Shown piece by piece: positions 38,592 to 46,570 of a DNA stretch of 64,000 nucleotides. How positions within the stretch are numbered: the stretch's first letter is position 1; each line of letters starts with the position of its first letter. The DNA is from an uncultured Butyricimonas sp. (GTDB taxonomy: Bacteria; Bacteroidota; Bacteroidia; Bacteroidales; Marinifilaceae). The position numbers were made by a program, and so were the translations under genes. The notes beneath the pieces are model-generated. The model searched no databases and was not told the DNA's origin. It saw only the letters and a list, made by a program, of their open reading frames with translations. The stretch lies in assembly GCA_944321845.1 (NCBI GenBank), contig CALUMT010000002.1, forward strand, positions 1 through 64,000, in the 5' to 3' direction.

Positions 38592-38774
38592 TCACGTGAA
38601 GAGTGTCGGTTCGTTGGATTTTCCCTGCTTTTGTTGCCATTCCCGGAGGATTTTGTCTACCTCTGTTTCGAGGCGTTTCCTCAATTGTTCATCGAGATAC
38701 GAGGGTTTTGCCCGGAATCTTTTCTGAACGTCCCGCATTTTTGCCACGAGAGCGATAAAATATTGGTTGTTCAT
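38592..38774 (-). CDS. Small conserved-type protein of the mini-element
   Basis: 60 residues, highly charged and helical (MNNQYFIALVAKMRDVQKRF, then RLETEVDKILREWQQKQGK). No known domain. It follows ssb by 11 nt in the rep operon, so it is likely translated. A role in regulation or DNA binding is only a guess from its basic helix. Confidence 0.65.
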   Translation of the reverse strand: MNNQYFIALVAKMRDVQKRFRAKPSYLDEQLRKRLETEVDKILREWQQKQGKSNEPTLFT

Positions 38775-38785
38775 GGCTCCGGGGG

Positions 38786-39163
38786 TTAATATGGTGATTG
38801 GTTAGCGTGTGTCGCCGGGATTTCCTCGGGTGGTGGCGGGGCTTGGGTGTCCCGGTTGCTGGAGAGTAGTTCGATTTCCTGAACCGTCACGTCAATGTTT
38901 ACGGCGGGTTGTCCCTTGTAGTCGTAAGTGGAGGTTTTGAAGGTCCCCCGGATGAATACTTTGGTGCCTTTGCGGAGGTAAGGGAGTATTCCCCCGGTGC
39001 CTCTGCGAATGCAGGATAACCAAATGACCCGGTCGACGGAGGTCCCGTCCGCTTTCTTGTAACGTTCAGTCACGGCCACGGAAAAGGTGATATACTGTTG
39101 GCCGTTGATGTTTTTCTCGATGGCGTCCCCGCCAAGGTTTCCGATTGCGTCTAATCTAATCAT
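38786..39163 (-). CDS. ssb: Single-stranded DNA-binding protein of the mini-element
   Basis: 125 residues. OB-fold SSB with VTERYKKADGTSVDRVIWLS, LRKGTKVFIRGTFKTSTYDY and VNIDVTVQEIELLSS, then a Pro-rich tail (QAPPPPEEIP) that lacks the acidic DDDIPF-like tip of the chromosomal protein. It would cover displaced strands during rolling-circle replication. Its ATG overlaps the stop of the upstream 58-residue gene (ATGA), indicating coupled translation. Confidence 0.9.
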   Translation of the reverse strand: MIRLDAIGNLGGDAIEKNINGQQYITFSVAVTERYKKADGTSVDRVIWLSCIRRGTGGILPYLRKGTKVFIRGTFKTSTYDYKGQPAVNIDVTVQEIELLSSNRDTQAPPPPEEIPATHANQSPY

Positions 39164-39336
39164 GGTTTTATAATTTTAAAGATTTTGGAAATAAAGTATT
39201 TACACGCTTTGTCTGTCCTTGATTGCAGGTCGAGGATTTTATTTCCCCGCTTGCAGTGGATGGTGTATAAGTCCGGATATTTGCGCAAATAGTATTGAAA
39301 AAAGGCGCAGTTTATGCACTTTAAATCTTTGCTCAT
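39160..39336 (-). CDS. 58-residue four-cysteine protein between rep and ssb
   Basis: Short gene found by reading the gap between rep and ssb. It starts at the ATG at 39336, 7 nt after the rep stop, and its TGA overlaps the ssb ATG. The product begins MSKDLKCINCAFFQYYLRKY and has Cys at 7, 10, 28 and 45, a spacing compatible with a small zinc-binding fold, then a basic hydrophobic tail (KYFISKIFKIIKP). The tight spacing on both sides supports a real gene. Function unknown. Confidence 0.7.
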   Translation of the reverse strand: MSKDLKCINCAFFQYYLRKYPDLYTIHCKRGNKILDLQSRTDKACKYFISKIFKIIKP

Positions 39337-39343
39337 GGTGTTG

Positions 39344-40396
39344 TTAGGTGAATGTTAGTGATTTTTCGTTGTATTTGGCCATTTCATCGAAGACGTGCCG
39401 CATGATGTTGTCGCACTTCAATTTAATCAGTTGCCGGAAGCTAATCCGAATCCACGTGAAGTAATCTTTTGAAAAAACTTTGTCCTTTGCCCATTGGTAG
39501 ATGGTCTCGATTTCCTCCGATATGGCGGTAGTGATGGGTGTCGATACCGTCTTTAGCTGGGATAAGGATTGAGAGAGGCCCCAAAGTTTCCCGGCCACCT
39601 TGAGGGCTTCCGGGATGTCCTCGATCCGCTCGTAATCATCTTTCACGGATTTCGCCATGTATTTACAGAGATAGGCGGCGAGGTTGTGTACCTTGACAAT
39701 GCTATGAATGTCCACGGTGTTAGGGTTGGTCCATCGTGTAGCCCGTCCGTAGTTGTATCGGCGCATTAACTGTTGGTAACTGCCCTGGCCTATGAACATG
39801 TTGTAGTAGTCGGCGAAATCGTGGATGGATTCTGTCATTTTCTGCTGGTACCGGGAGACGTAGCCGAGTTTCTCGATGATTCGGTTCCAGCGTTTCCGTA
39901 GGTCCATGTGAGGGATGAATCGGTTCACAACGAGGTGAAAGTGAATGTTTCCGTTCGATTGCTTTTCCGCCCGCCACACGTAATGGGTGACGTTGTAAGC
40001 GGCCCGCATTTCGTCAAGGAATTGGTAGAGTAGTTTCGATTTGATTTCCTTGTCGGTGTGTTGCTGGGAGGCAGAGAGCGTGAGCGTTACAAAGCAAAGG
40101 CGGAATTTTACCCAGCGTTTTTCGTCCCGGTGGTAGATTTTCTTTGAAGGTGACAGATAGAGCATCCATTTTAGAGCGTTCTCGATTCGCTTTTTCGCTT
40201 TCTCGCTCATGATGCCGTTGTTGTGATTCGAGGCCGGACGGATCCGGCCAGCCTGCTGGGAGGCCGGGAGGAACTCGCCGCATTCGTCAAATTGCATCCG
40301 GCTGCGGCGTGGGCCGTGCCATTCGTGGTACATGCAAACGCCGGAGGGCGTTACGGAGAGCATCGGTATTTTTACGGGAGATAGTTCGTTGATCAT
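39344..40396 (-). CDS. rep: HUH-endonuclease rolling-circle replication initiator
   Basis: 350 residues from the ATG at 40396; an in-frame TTG 15 codons upstream is less likely. Rolling-circle motifs in order: motif 1 FVTLT (about 102-106), motif 2 GNIHFHLVVN with the metal-binding His-x-His (152-154), motif 3 AAYLCKYMAKS with the candidate nicking Tyr at about 242 or 246. This is the single-Tyr HUH Rep type of small plasmids and filamentous (G2P-like) phages, not the two-domain CRESS helicase type, since no Walker A follows. It would nick the origin and drive leading-strand replication. First of a tight operon with the Cys protein and ssb. Confidence 0.88.
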   Translation of the reverse strand: MINELSPVKIPMLSVTPSGVCMYHEWHGPRRSRMQFDECGEFLPASQQAGRIRPASNHNNGIMSEKAKKRIENALKWMLYLSPSKKIYHRDEKRWVKFRLCFVTLTLSASQQHTDKEIKSKLLYQFLDEMRAAYNVTHYVWRAEKQSNGNIHFHLVVNRFIPHMDLRKRWNRIIEKLGYVSRYQQKMTESIHDFADYYNMFIGQGSYQQLMRRYNYGRATRWTNPNTVDIHSIVKVHNLAAYLCKYMAKSVKDDYERIEDIPEALKVAGKLWGLSQSLSQLKTVSTPITTAISEEIETIYQWAKDKVFSKDYFTWIRISFRQLIKLKCDNIMRHVFDEMAKYNEKSLTFT

Positions 40397-40449
40397 GGCT
40401 CGTTCGCTTTTTATGAGTTGTGGGAACAACAGATAAACCAAGTTTATCG

Positions 40450-40704
40450 TTAGTATTTATTCGGGGTTTTTCCCGTTGTTATGGCCGGGATTCCGGGCCG
40501 AGGCGGAAACGTTGCGTAACCGAAAGCGAATAGCATGGCGGCGATTGTCACGAGGTCGAGAAAGTCGGATGAATAGCAGGTGATTTCGTGACGATCCGAG
40601 CCGGGGCCGATCGGCTCGTGTTGGTTGAAAATGGTGTTGGCGTCAAGTACTGAAGTGATGGCCGGGAGGTCGTTGGCCGAAATGGTGAATTTAACTGTCA
40701 TCAT
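40450..40704 (-). CDS. Hypothetical small protein of the mini-element
   Basis: 84 residues (or 83 from the second Met). It begins MMTVKFTISANDLPAITSVL, continues with a polar stretch and has one moderately hydrophobic segment, FLDLVTIAAMLFAFGYATF, near the C-terminus. No family known. Located 53 nt upstream of rep on the same strand. It could be a membrane-associated or regulatory protein; the evidence is frame, position and start context only. Confidence 0.6.
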   Translation of the reverse strand: MMTVKFTISANDLPAITSVLDANTIFNQHEPIGPGSDRHEITCYSSDFLDLVTIAAMLFAFGYATFPPRPGIPAITTGKTPNKY

Positions 40705-40774
40705 GGCGAATCGTTTGTTTTGTTATCATTCTTTTCCGGGAAGTCGCTCGTGGCAGGTTCCCGGGTGCTGGGGT

Positions 40775-40793
40775 TTTGTTCGTTCGGAACAAA
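40775..40793. promoter_or_regulatory. Inverted repeat upstream of the rep operon
   Basis: TTTGTTC-GTTCG-GAACAAA, a perfect 7-bp inverted repeat about 70 bp upstream of the 84-residue gene. A plausible operator or iteron-like site for Rep or a host regulator. Confidence 0.4.
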
Positions 40794-40846
40794 GCAGGAA
40801 AAAGGTCGATTCGCCGGGCCGATTGGGCTAAAATTGGTAGTCTTTG

Positions 40847-40872
40847 TTTGTCCTATAATCGATATTATGTAA
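40847..40872 (+). other. Right dif-like site
   Basis: Arms TTTGTCCTATAA (40847-40858) and TTATGTAA (40865-40872) around the 6-nt centre TCGATA, the canonical dif spacing. The following CTTTTATACC is host sequence. Direct repeat of the site at 38172-38198. Confidence 0.75.
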
Positions 40873-40932
40873 CTTTTATACCCACAAATATATTATTCCC
40901 TTTGTATTATATAAAACTATATCCATACAAAA

Positions 40933-40959
40933 AAAGCAGGAGTTATTCTCTCCTGCTTT
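40933..40959 (-). terminator. Terminator of the TPR gene
   Basis: AAAGCAGGAG and CTCCTGCTTT form a perfect 10-bp stem with a 7-nt loop; on the minus strand it runs into a T-rich tail. Confidence 0.88.
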
Positions 40960-40980
40960 CCATTTATTTCAGTCATTTGA

Positions 40981-42189
40981 TTATAGACCATTTAATTTTG
41001 CCATTGTATCATCATATTTCTGTTGATACTCAGCATTTCTTGTTCTCAAACGGAAATACAATTCTTTCAAGGTTGTCAACGTGTTCTTGTCATCCGGCTT
41101 CAATTCAAGAGCTCTTTCAAAATAAGGGATTACAGCCTCATATTGAGTCATGATATCTTCCAATGCAGCATTGTATTTTTTGTTATCTGTAATATCATTA
41201 ACTTTTTTATGCTCTTCAATCACCTTGTTTAATTGGATATTACCCAAATTATATTGAGAAATAAAATCTTGAGGATCCAATTCCAAAGTCTTGATGTACA
41301 TGGCCTCAGCTTTATCTACTTGGTTTATTTTCTCGTACAAGGTTCCTTTAGCGCGGTAGAAATTAGCATTATTAGGTTGCAATTTAATGGCAGCATCCAA
41401 ATATTGCTCTGATTTAGCCGGCTCATCTCCCATCAAGTAATAGTTTATCAACTCGATAAGCATATACTCATCCTCTGGGAAACGGGCGTTACCTTCTTGC
41501 AAATATTTTACAGCTTCTTCTTGAATAGCTTTAGCTTTCACGGTATCTCCGCTTTCTTTTGCCTTATTACTTTGTCCAATCAAGATATTGGCCAACATGG
41601 CATAAGTTCTACCTGCTTCATAATCCAAAGCCAGAGATTGCTTGTAAAACTCGATTGCTTGATCCAAATCTCCACATTTTTGAGCGGCAACACCGGCATT
41701 AAATATCACAGCCGTATCCACTTTTTGTGTTCCCACTGGAGAAGCATGGATTTCCAATACGGTTTTGAAATTTTCCAATGCCTTCTTGTAATTCTCGGAA
41801 TTGTACATAACAACTCCTTCGTTCGTGAAGTCAATTACCAGGTTAGCTGTTTGAGCCTTGATATCTTTTTCAAGTTTATTCTTCTCATCCAGTTCCATGG
41901 CTTTCTTGTATGATTCCCACACAAGAGGCAGAGACTCACCAATGTTCAATTTCTTTTTCAACACGGAATCCTGTGATTCATAGATGGCCTGATAAATCTG
42001 ACCTCTAACGAAATAAGCCTTAGACCAATTCACGCATTTCTCGTGTGTGATAGCTTCATCAATCAACTCTTTGGCTTTGTCCAATTTCCCTTGCGTGAAG
42101 AAACTGGTTGCCGACATCACTTTACCCTTTTGAGCAAACATCAAATGAGAGCAAAGCAATAATGCAATAATTAAAGATAGTTTTCTCAT
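40981..42189 (-). CDS. Exported tetratricopeptide-repeat protein
   Basis: 402 residues. Signal peptide (MRKLSLIIALLLCSHLMFAQ), then several TPR units, for example GVAAQKCGDLDQAIEFYKQS, AKGTLYEKINQVDKAEAMYI and VIPYFERALELKPDDKN. TPRs bind protein partners; no enzymatic domain is seen. Probably periplasmic. It follows gyrA by 22 nt on the same strand, so gyrA transcripts may read into it, and it ends in a clear terminator. The gyrA-TPR pairing is common in Bacteroidales. Confidence 0.88.
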   Translation of the reverse strand: MRKLSLIIALLLCSHLMFAQKGKVMSATSFFTQGKLDKAKELIDEAITHEKCVNWSKAYFVRGQIYQAIYESQDSVLKKKLNIGESLPLVWESYKKAMELDEKNKLEKDIKAQTANLVIDFTNEGVVMYNSENYKKALENFKTVLEIHASPVGTQKVDTAVIFNAGVAAQKCGDLDQAIEFYKQSLALDYEAGRTYAMLANILIGQSNKAKESGDTVKAKAIQEEAVKYLQEGNARFPEDEYMLIELINYYLMGDEPAKSEQYLDAAIKLQPNNANFYRAKGTLYEKINQVDKAEAMYIKTLELDPQDFISQYNLGNIQLNKVIEEHKKVNDITDNKKYNAALEDIMTQYEAVIPYFERALELKPDDKNTLTTLKELYFRLRTRNAEYQQKYDDTMAKLNGL

Positions 42190-42211
42190 AGATTTAAAAT
42201 TTGTGTTTCAG

Positions 42212-44734
42212 TTAAATATGTTCATTATTTTCTTGATTATCAACAACTGCGCTTTCTCCCTCCATTTCACCTTGAGTTTCTTCCTCCTCCTTGGCCGCCG
42301 ATACCTTAGCCACGGCCGCGATAGCATCCTCATTTCTCAAGTTTATCAACTTCACTCCCTGCGTATTACGTCCCATTACTCGCAACGTGGATACATCCAA
42401 ACGGATAGTCAACCCGGATTTATTAATAATCATCAGGTTATCTTCATCCGTCACATCCAGCAAAGCGATCAGACTTCCCGTTTTTTCCGTCATATTAATC
42501 GTTTTCACACCCTTACCACCCCGGTTCGTTACACGGTAATCCTCGATGCTTGAACGTTTTCCAAAACCATTTTCCGATACGACAAGGATATCTGCTTTTC
42601 CCGGTTCCACGCACACCATGCCAACCACCTCGTCATCTTCGGTATCCATCGTGATACCAATAACTCCGGAAGCTGTTCTACCCATCGGCCGCACCTTGCA
42701 TTCCGGGAAACGGATAGCCTTACCCGACTTCACGGCAATCATAATATCATCATCGCCATTCGTCATCTTGGCATCCAGCAACTGGTCTCCTTCCCGGATC
42801 GTGATAGCATTCACCCCGTTCGTTCTCGGACGAGAATAAGCCTCCAACGTTGTCTTCTTCACGATACCCTTCTTCGTGCAAAGCACGATATAATTACTAT
42901 TAATATAATCCACATCCCGTAAATCAAGCGTGTTGATATAGGCCTTCACCTTATCATCCGGCTCGATATTCAGCACGTTCTGGATGGCACGTCCCTTGGA
43001 CTGTTTCGTTCCTTCCGGGATTTCCCACACCTTCAACCAGAAGCATTTTCCCTTCTCCGTGAAGAACAACATCGTGTTATGCATCGTGGCGGTAATCATG
43101 TGTTCCAGGAAATCCTCTTCCCGCGTGGCGGAACCCTTGGAACCAACCCCTCCCCTGTTCTGCACCTTATACTCGGTCAAAGGAGTACGTTTAATATACC
43201 CCATGTGCGAGATCGTGATGACCATCTCTTCATCGGCATAAAAATCCTCCGGGTTAAACTCCTCGGAAGCGTACACGATATCCGTCTTCCGCTCGTCATT
43301 ATACTGGGCCTTAACCTCCAGCAATTCCTCCTTGATAATATTCATCCGCAACTCAACGCTTGCCAGGATATCCTTCAAATGCTGTATCAACTTCAAGATA
43401 TCGTCGTACTCGGCACGCAACTTATCCTGTTCCAGACCGGTCAACTGTCTCAATCTCATTTCCACGATAGCCCGAGCCTGCACCTCCGTGAGGTTGAACC
43501 GTTCCATCAAATTCGTCTTTGCCTCGTCCGGGGTCTTGGAAGCCCGGATAATACGGATAACCTCGTCAATATGATCACTGGCGATAATCAATCCCTCCAG
43601 GATATGTGCCCGATCCTCGGCCTGCTTCAATTCGAAACGGGTACGCCGCACGACAACCTCGTGGCGGTGTTCCACGAACAGGCGGATCAAATCCTTCAAG
43701 TTCAACAATTTCGGCCGCCCGTGAACCAGCGCGATATTATTCACCCCGAAAGAAGTCTGCAATGCCGTGTGCTTCAACAGCGTGTTCAGCACCACGTTGG
43801 CGATGGCATCCTTCTTCAGGTCAATCACGATACGCATACCGCTACGGTCCGATTCGTCATTGATATTCGAGATACCATCAATCTTCTTCTCGTTCACCAG
43901 GTCCGCAATACGCGAGATCAACTCCGCCTTATTCACCATGTACGGGATCTCGTGCACGATAATCTTCTCCCGTCCGTTCGGCGTCGTCTCGATCGACGTC
44001 TTCGAGCGAATCACGATACGCCCGCGTCCCGTGTGATAAGCCTCCTTCACCCCGCTGTATCCGTAGATGGAACCTCCCGTCGGGAAATCCGGGGCCTTGA
44101 TAATCCGGATCAAATCATCGATCTCTATATCATTATTATCAATATAGGCACAGATGGCATCCACCGTATCCCCTATATTATGAGGCGGCATATTCGTGGC
44201 CATACCCACCGCGATACCGGAAGCACCGTTCACCAGCAACATCGGGATCCGCGTGGGCAACACGCTCGGCTCCTTCAGCGACTCGTCAAAGTTCGGCACC
44301 ATATCCACCGTATCCTTATCCATGTCCGCCAGCGTATCCTCCGTGATCTTCATCAGACGGGCCTCCGTGTAACGCATGGCAGCCGGGCTATCCCCGTCCA
44401 CGGACCCGAAATTTCCCTGTCCGTCCACCAGCGGGTAACGCAACGACCAATCCTGCGCCATACGCACCATTGCCATGTACACGGAACTATCCCCATGCGG
44501 GTGATACTTTCCGAGCACCTCTCCCACGATTCTCGCCGATTTCTTGAACGGCTTACCGGAAGTAACCCCTAACTCGCTCATCCCGAACAACACGCGCCGT
44601 TGTACCGGTTTCAACCCGTCCCGCACGTCAGGCAACGCCCGTGACACGATCACCGACATCGAGTAATCGATATACGATGACTTCATCTCCTCCTCGATAT
44701 TAATCTTGATAATTTTTTCTCCGCCGTTTTCCAT
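42212..44734 (-). CDS. gyrA: DNA gyrase subunit A
   Basis: 840 residues. The breakage-reunion domain has [20 protein letters not shown] and the active-site Tyr122 in [10 protein letters not shown]; the C-terminal part contains the beta-pinwheel repeats including the GyrA-box region ([13 protein letters not shown]). The quinolone region reads [17 protein letters not shown]: Ser83 (Escherichia numbering) is kept, while the position equivalent to Asp87 is Met. The Glu-rich C-terminal tail ([17 protein letters not shown]) is typical of Bacteroidota GyrA. It introduces negative supercoils with GyrB, which is not in the window. Confidence 0.97.
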   Translation of the reverse strand: MENGGEKIIKINIEEEMKSSYIDYSMSVIVSRALPDVRDGLKPVQRRVLFGMSELGVTSGKPFKKSARIVGEVLGKYHPHGDSSVYMAMVRMAQDWSLRYPLVDGQGNFGSVDGDSPAAMRYTEARLMKITEDTLADMDKDTVDMVPNFDESLKEPSVLPTRIPMLLVNGASGIAVGMATNMPPHNIGDTVDAICAYIDNNDIEIDDLIRIIKAPDFPTGGSIYGYSGVKEAYHTGRGRIVIRSKTSIETTPNGREKIIVHEIPYMVNKAELISRIADLVNEKKIDGISNINDESDRSGMRIVIDLKKDAIANVVLNTLLKHTALQTSFGVNNIALVHGRPKLLNLKDLIRLFVEHRHEVVVRRTRFELKQAEDRAHILEGLIIASDHIDEVIRIIRASKTPDEAKTNLMERFNLTEVQARAIVEMRLRQLTGLEQDKLRAEYDDILKLIQHLKDILASVELRMNIIKEELLEVKAQYNDERKTDIVYASEEFNPEDFYADEEMVITISHMGYIKRTPLTEYKVQNRGGVGSKGSATREEDFLEHMITATMHNTMLFFTEKGKCFWLKVWEIPEGTKQSKGRAIQNVLNIEPDDKVKAYINTLDLRDVDYINSNYIVLCTKKGIVKKTTLEAYSRPRTNGVNAITIREGDQLLDAKMTNGDDDIMIAVKSGKAIRFPECKVRPMGRTASGVIGITMDTEDDEVVGMVCVEPGKADILVVSENGFGKRSSIEDYRVTNRGGKGVKTINMTEKTGSLIALLDVTDEDNLMIINKSGLTIRLDVSTLRVMGRNTQGVKLINLRNEDAIAAVAKVSAAKEEEETQGEMEGESAVVDNQENNEHI

Positions 44735-45072
44735 TTACTCTATAATTCTTTAACTCCATTAATCAATTATATTCTAGTGAATTGTAGCTAATTTTCACTA
44801 CCTCACCAAAATTCCACAAATATATAAAGAACTCGCAAAAAAACGGCAAAATTTGGACAATAAAGTGCAATCCCGGCAAAGATTCCGAATCCCACACTCC
44901 CCTTTCCTCGTTCAATACATTAAAAAGCAATCGATTGAAGCAAATCCCGCCGCCTCCGGGAAAAACAACCTAAACGCCAGAAAAGCCCTGCAACTCTCGT
45001 TACAAGGCTTTTCACGAAACATCTATCCATTTATTCACTCCGGGAACGGCTCCATTCCCGCTCTCGCGTCAT
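44735..45072. promoter_or_regulatory. gyrA upstream region
   Basis: Gene-free 338 bases. On the minus strand TATATTTG (44824-44817) with TTTG 22 nt upstream (44850-44847) is a possible gyrA promoter with slightly long spacing. Nearer the flavodoxin stop are two hairpins, AAAAGCC/GGCTTTT (44981-45012) and CGGGAA/TTCCCG (45041-45060), that may end the flavodoxin transcript. Confidence 0.4.
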
Positions 45073-45642
45073 TCACTTCTCGATGACCTGTTTTGCCCAT
45101 TCGGCCGCCTGTCCTCGGCCACCATTCAACAACCTTCCCTCCTTCCACGTCACCTTCGGGTAACGTCTCATCAGGTCCTTCACGCTATTCGTGATTGAAC
45201 TTCCTCCCGATGTGGCGAACGGGATAACCGTCTTACCGGCAAAACCATACTTCTCGATAAACGTGTTGACCAGACGGGGACACAAATTCCACCATATCGG
45301 GTACCCCAGGAAAATCACATCATAATCTTTCACCTCGATAGGCTCACCTCCCAGTTCCGGTCGGGAATCATCCTTACCCATCTCCACGGAACTCCGGCTT
45401 TTCTTGTCGTTCCAGTCAAGATCCGCCGCCGTGTAAGGCTTCGCCGGGGTTATCCGGTAAAGTTTTCCGCCTATCGCCTTGGCTATCGTATCTGCCACCC
45501 TTTCCGTTGTACCGGTACAGGAAAAATAAGCCACGAGAACCCTCTTGTTCTCCACCCGTGCGCTAGAATCAGCACCCTGCTGCGCCTTCAACGACCAACT
45601 AAAACAAATAAGACTCATCATGATTAAAATTACGTGTTTCAT
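45073..45642 (-). CDS. Exported flavodoxin-like protein
   Basis: 189 residues. Signal peptide (about 1-20, ending WSLKAQ), then a flavodoxin fold with the FMN phosphate loop YFSCTGTTERVADTIAKAIG, IFLGYPIWWNLCPRLVNTFI and PFATSGGSSITNSV. A flavodoxin outside the cytoplasm is unusual in general but frequent in Bacteroidota. It would carry electrons for an unknown periplasmic reductase. Starts 1 nt after the decarboxylase/cupin gene, so the two act together. Confidence 0.9.
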   Translation of the reverse strand: MKHVILIMMSLICFSWSLKAQQGADSSARVENKRVLVAYFSCTGTTERVADTIAKAIGGKLYRITPAKPYTAADLDWNDKKSRSSVEMGKDDSRPELGGEPIEVKDYDVIFLGYPIWWNLCPRLVNTFIEKYGFAGKTVIPFATSGGSSITNSVKDLMRRYPKVTWKEGRLLNGGRGQAAEWAKQVIEK

Positions 45643-45643
45643 A

Positions 45644-46474
45644 TCATTTCAATTTAGAATACTCTTCATCAGTCACCGGTTCCAGCCACTCGTTACTGCA
45701 ATCCTCACCGGGAACTTCCACTGCAAGGTGCGAAAACCAACTGTCAGGTGCGGCACCGTGCCAATGCTTCACCCCCGCCGGAATATAGACAGCATCACCA
45801 GGATGCAACTCTACCGGTTTCTTGCCCCATTCCTGGTAATAACCGCGTCCACCCACGCATACCAGCGTCTGTCCTCCTCCCTTGCTTGCCTTATGCACGT
45901 GCCAGTTATTACGGCATCCCGGTTCAAACGTGACATTTGCCACGGGCACTTCACCGGCAACAATCGAGGCCAGGTAACTCTGCCCCACGAAATACTTGGC
46001 GTAAGCCTCGTTCGGTTTACCGACAGGAAACATAATCGTCCGGGCGTAAGCCTCCAGAGAACCGGTCGTGGTCGAATCCACATCCTCCGTCCACACCTCT
46101 TTTGCCATACGAAACGCCGCCCAAGCCTTCGGCCATCCCGCATAGAACGCCGCGTGCGTCAATATCTCTGCAATCTCCGTCTTTGTCACCCCGTTCTTCT
46201 TCGCCGACTCCAGGTGATACCTAAACGAAGAATCCGTCAACCCTTGTGCCATCAACGCCACAACAGTTACGATAGACCGATCACGGAGAGAAAGAAGATC
46301 ATTACGGCTCCACACCTCCCCGAAAAGAACATCATCGTTCAGTCGAGCGAACTCGGGTGCGAACTCTCCCAATCCATCACGTCCCGCCGTCTGCTTAATT
46401 TTTACTTGTGATTCTGCCATAATTGGGAATATTAGAATTAAGAATAAAACCATAGAAACAAACCTTATCTTCAT
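45644..46474 (-). CDS. Carboxymuconolactone decarboxylase-like/cupin fusion protein
   Basis: 276 residues. Signal peptide (about 1-21, ending MAESQ). The CMD/AhpD-like domain (about 35-125) has LRDRSIVTVVALMAQGLTDS and TEIAEILTHAAFYAGWPKAW but no CxxC pair, so peroxidase activity of the AhpD type is unlikely. The C-terminal cupin (about 165-255) has VTFEPGCRNNWHVHKASKGG and HPGDAVYIPAGVKHWHGA, with metal-binding His residues. Reaction unknown; the flavodoxin gene follows after 1 nt and an AraC regulator lies upstream on the same strand. Confidence 0.9.
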   Translation of the reverse strand: MKIRFVSMVLFLILIFPIMAESQVKIKQTAGRDGLGEFAPEFARLNDDVLFGEVWSRNDLLSLRDRSIVTVVALMAQGLTDSSFRYHLESAKKNGVTKTEIAEILTHAAFYAGWPKAWAAFRMAKEVWTEDVDSTTTGSLEAYARTIMFPVGKPNEAYAKYFVGQSYLASIVAGEVPVANVTFEPGCRNNWHVHKASKGGGQTLVCVGGRGYYQEWGKKPVELHPGDAVYIPAGVKHWHGAAPDSWFSHLAVEVPGEDCSNEWLEPVTDEEYSKLK

Positions 46475-46570
46475 ATCGAGTCATTTTTAATTAAACATTT
46501 CACGACACAAATCCAACCTCCTCACTCGCGAAGATAAGAAACCATTCCCCTTTCCGCTTTGCTACACGGC

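Larger units (their letters stand above)
38172..40872. mobile_element. dif-flanked rolling-circle mini-element (2.7 kb)
   Basis: Bounded by direct repeats TTTGTCCTATAA...TTATGTAA at 38172-38198 and 40847-40872 that resemble XerCD dif sites (compare Bacillus subtilis dif arms ACTTCCTAGAA and TTATGTAAACT). Inside are, on the minus strand, an 84-residue gene, a HUH Rep, a 58-residue Cys protein, an SSB and a 60-residue gene, then 360 bases of G-rich hairpins. Composition is sharply more G-rich on the + strand than both flanks. No integrase, capsid or Zot/pI gene is present. The best reading is a cryptic replicon or satellite that uses the host XerCD recombinases; boundaries are seen, mechanism is inferred. 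Confidence 0.8.

Noticed and set aside
38172..40872. Microviridae-type prophage
   Set aside because: Bacteroidota microviral prophages also sit at dif, but no major capsid or pilot protein gene is present and the Rep resembles plasmid/filamentous phage initiators.
38172..40872. Complete filamentous phage (inovirus)
   Set aside because: No Zot/pI-type ATPase and no run of small coat-protein genes; too short.
43079..44572. 497-codon open frame on the + strand opposite gyrA
   Set aside because: His/Arg/Leu-rich low-information product mirroring the gyrA codons; no start context or homology.
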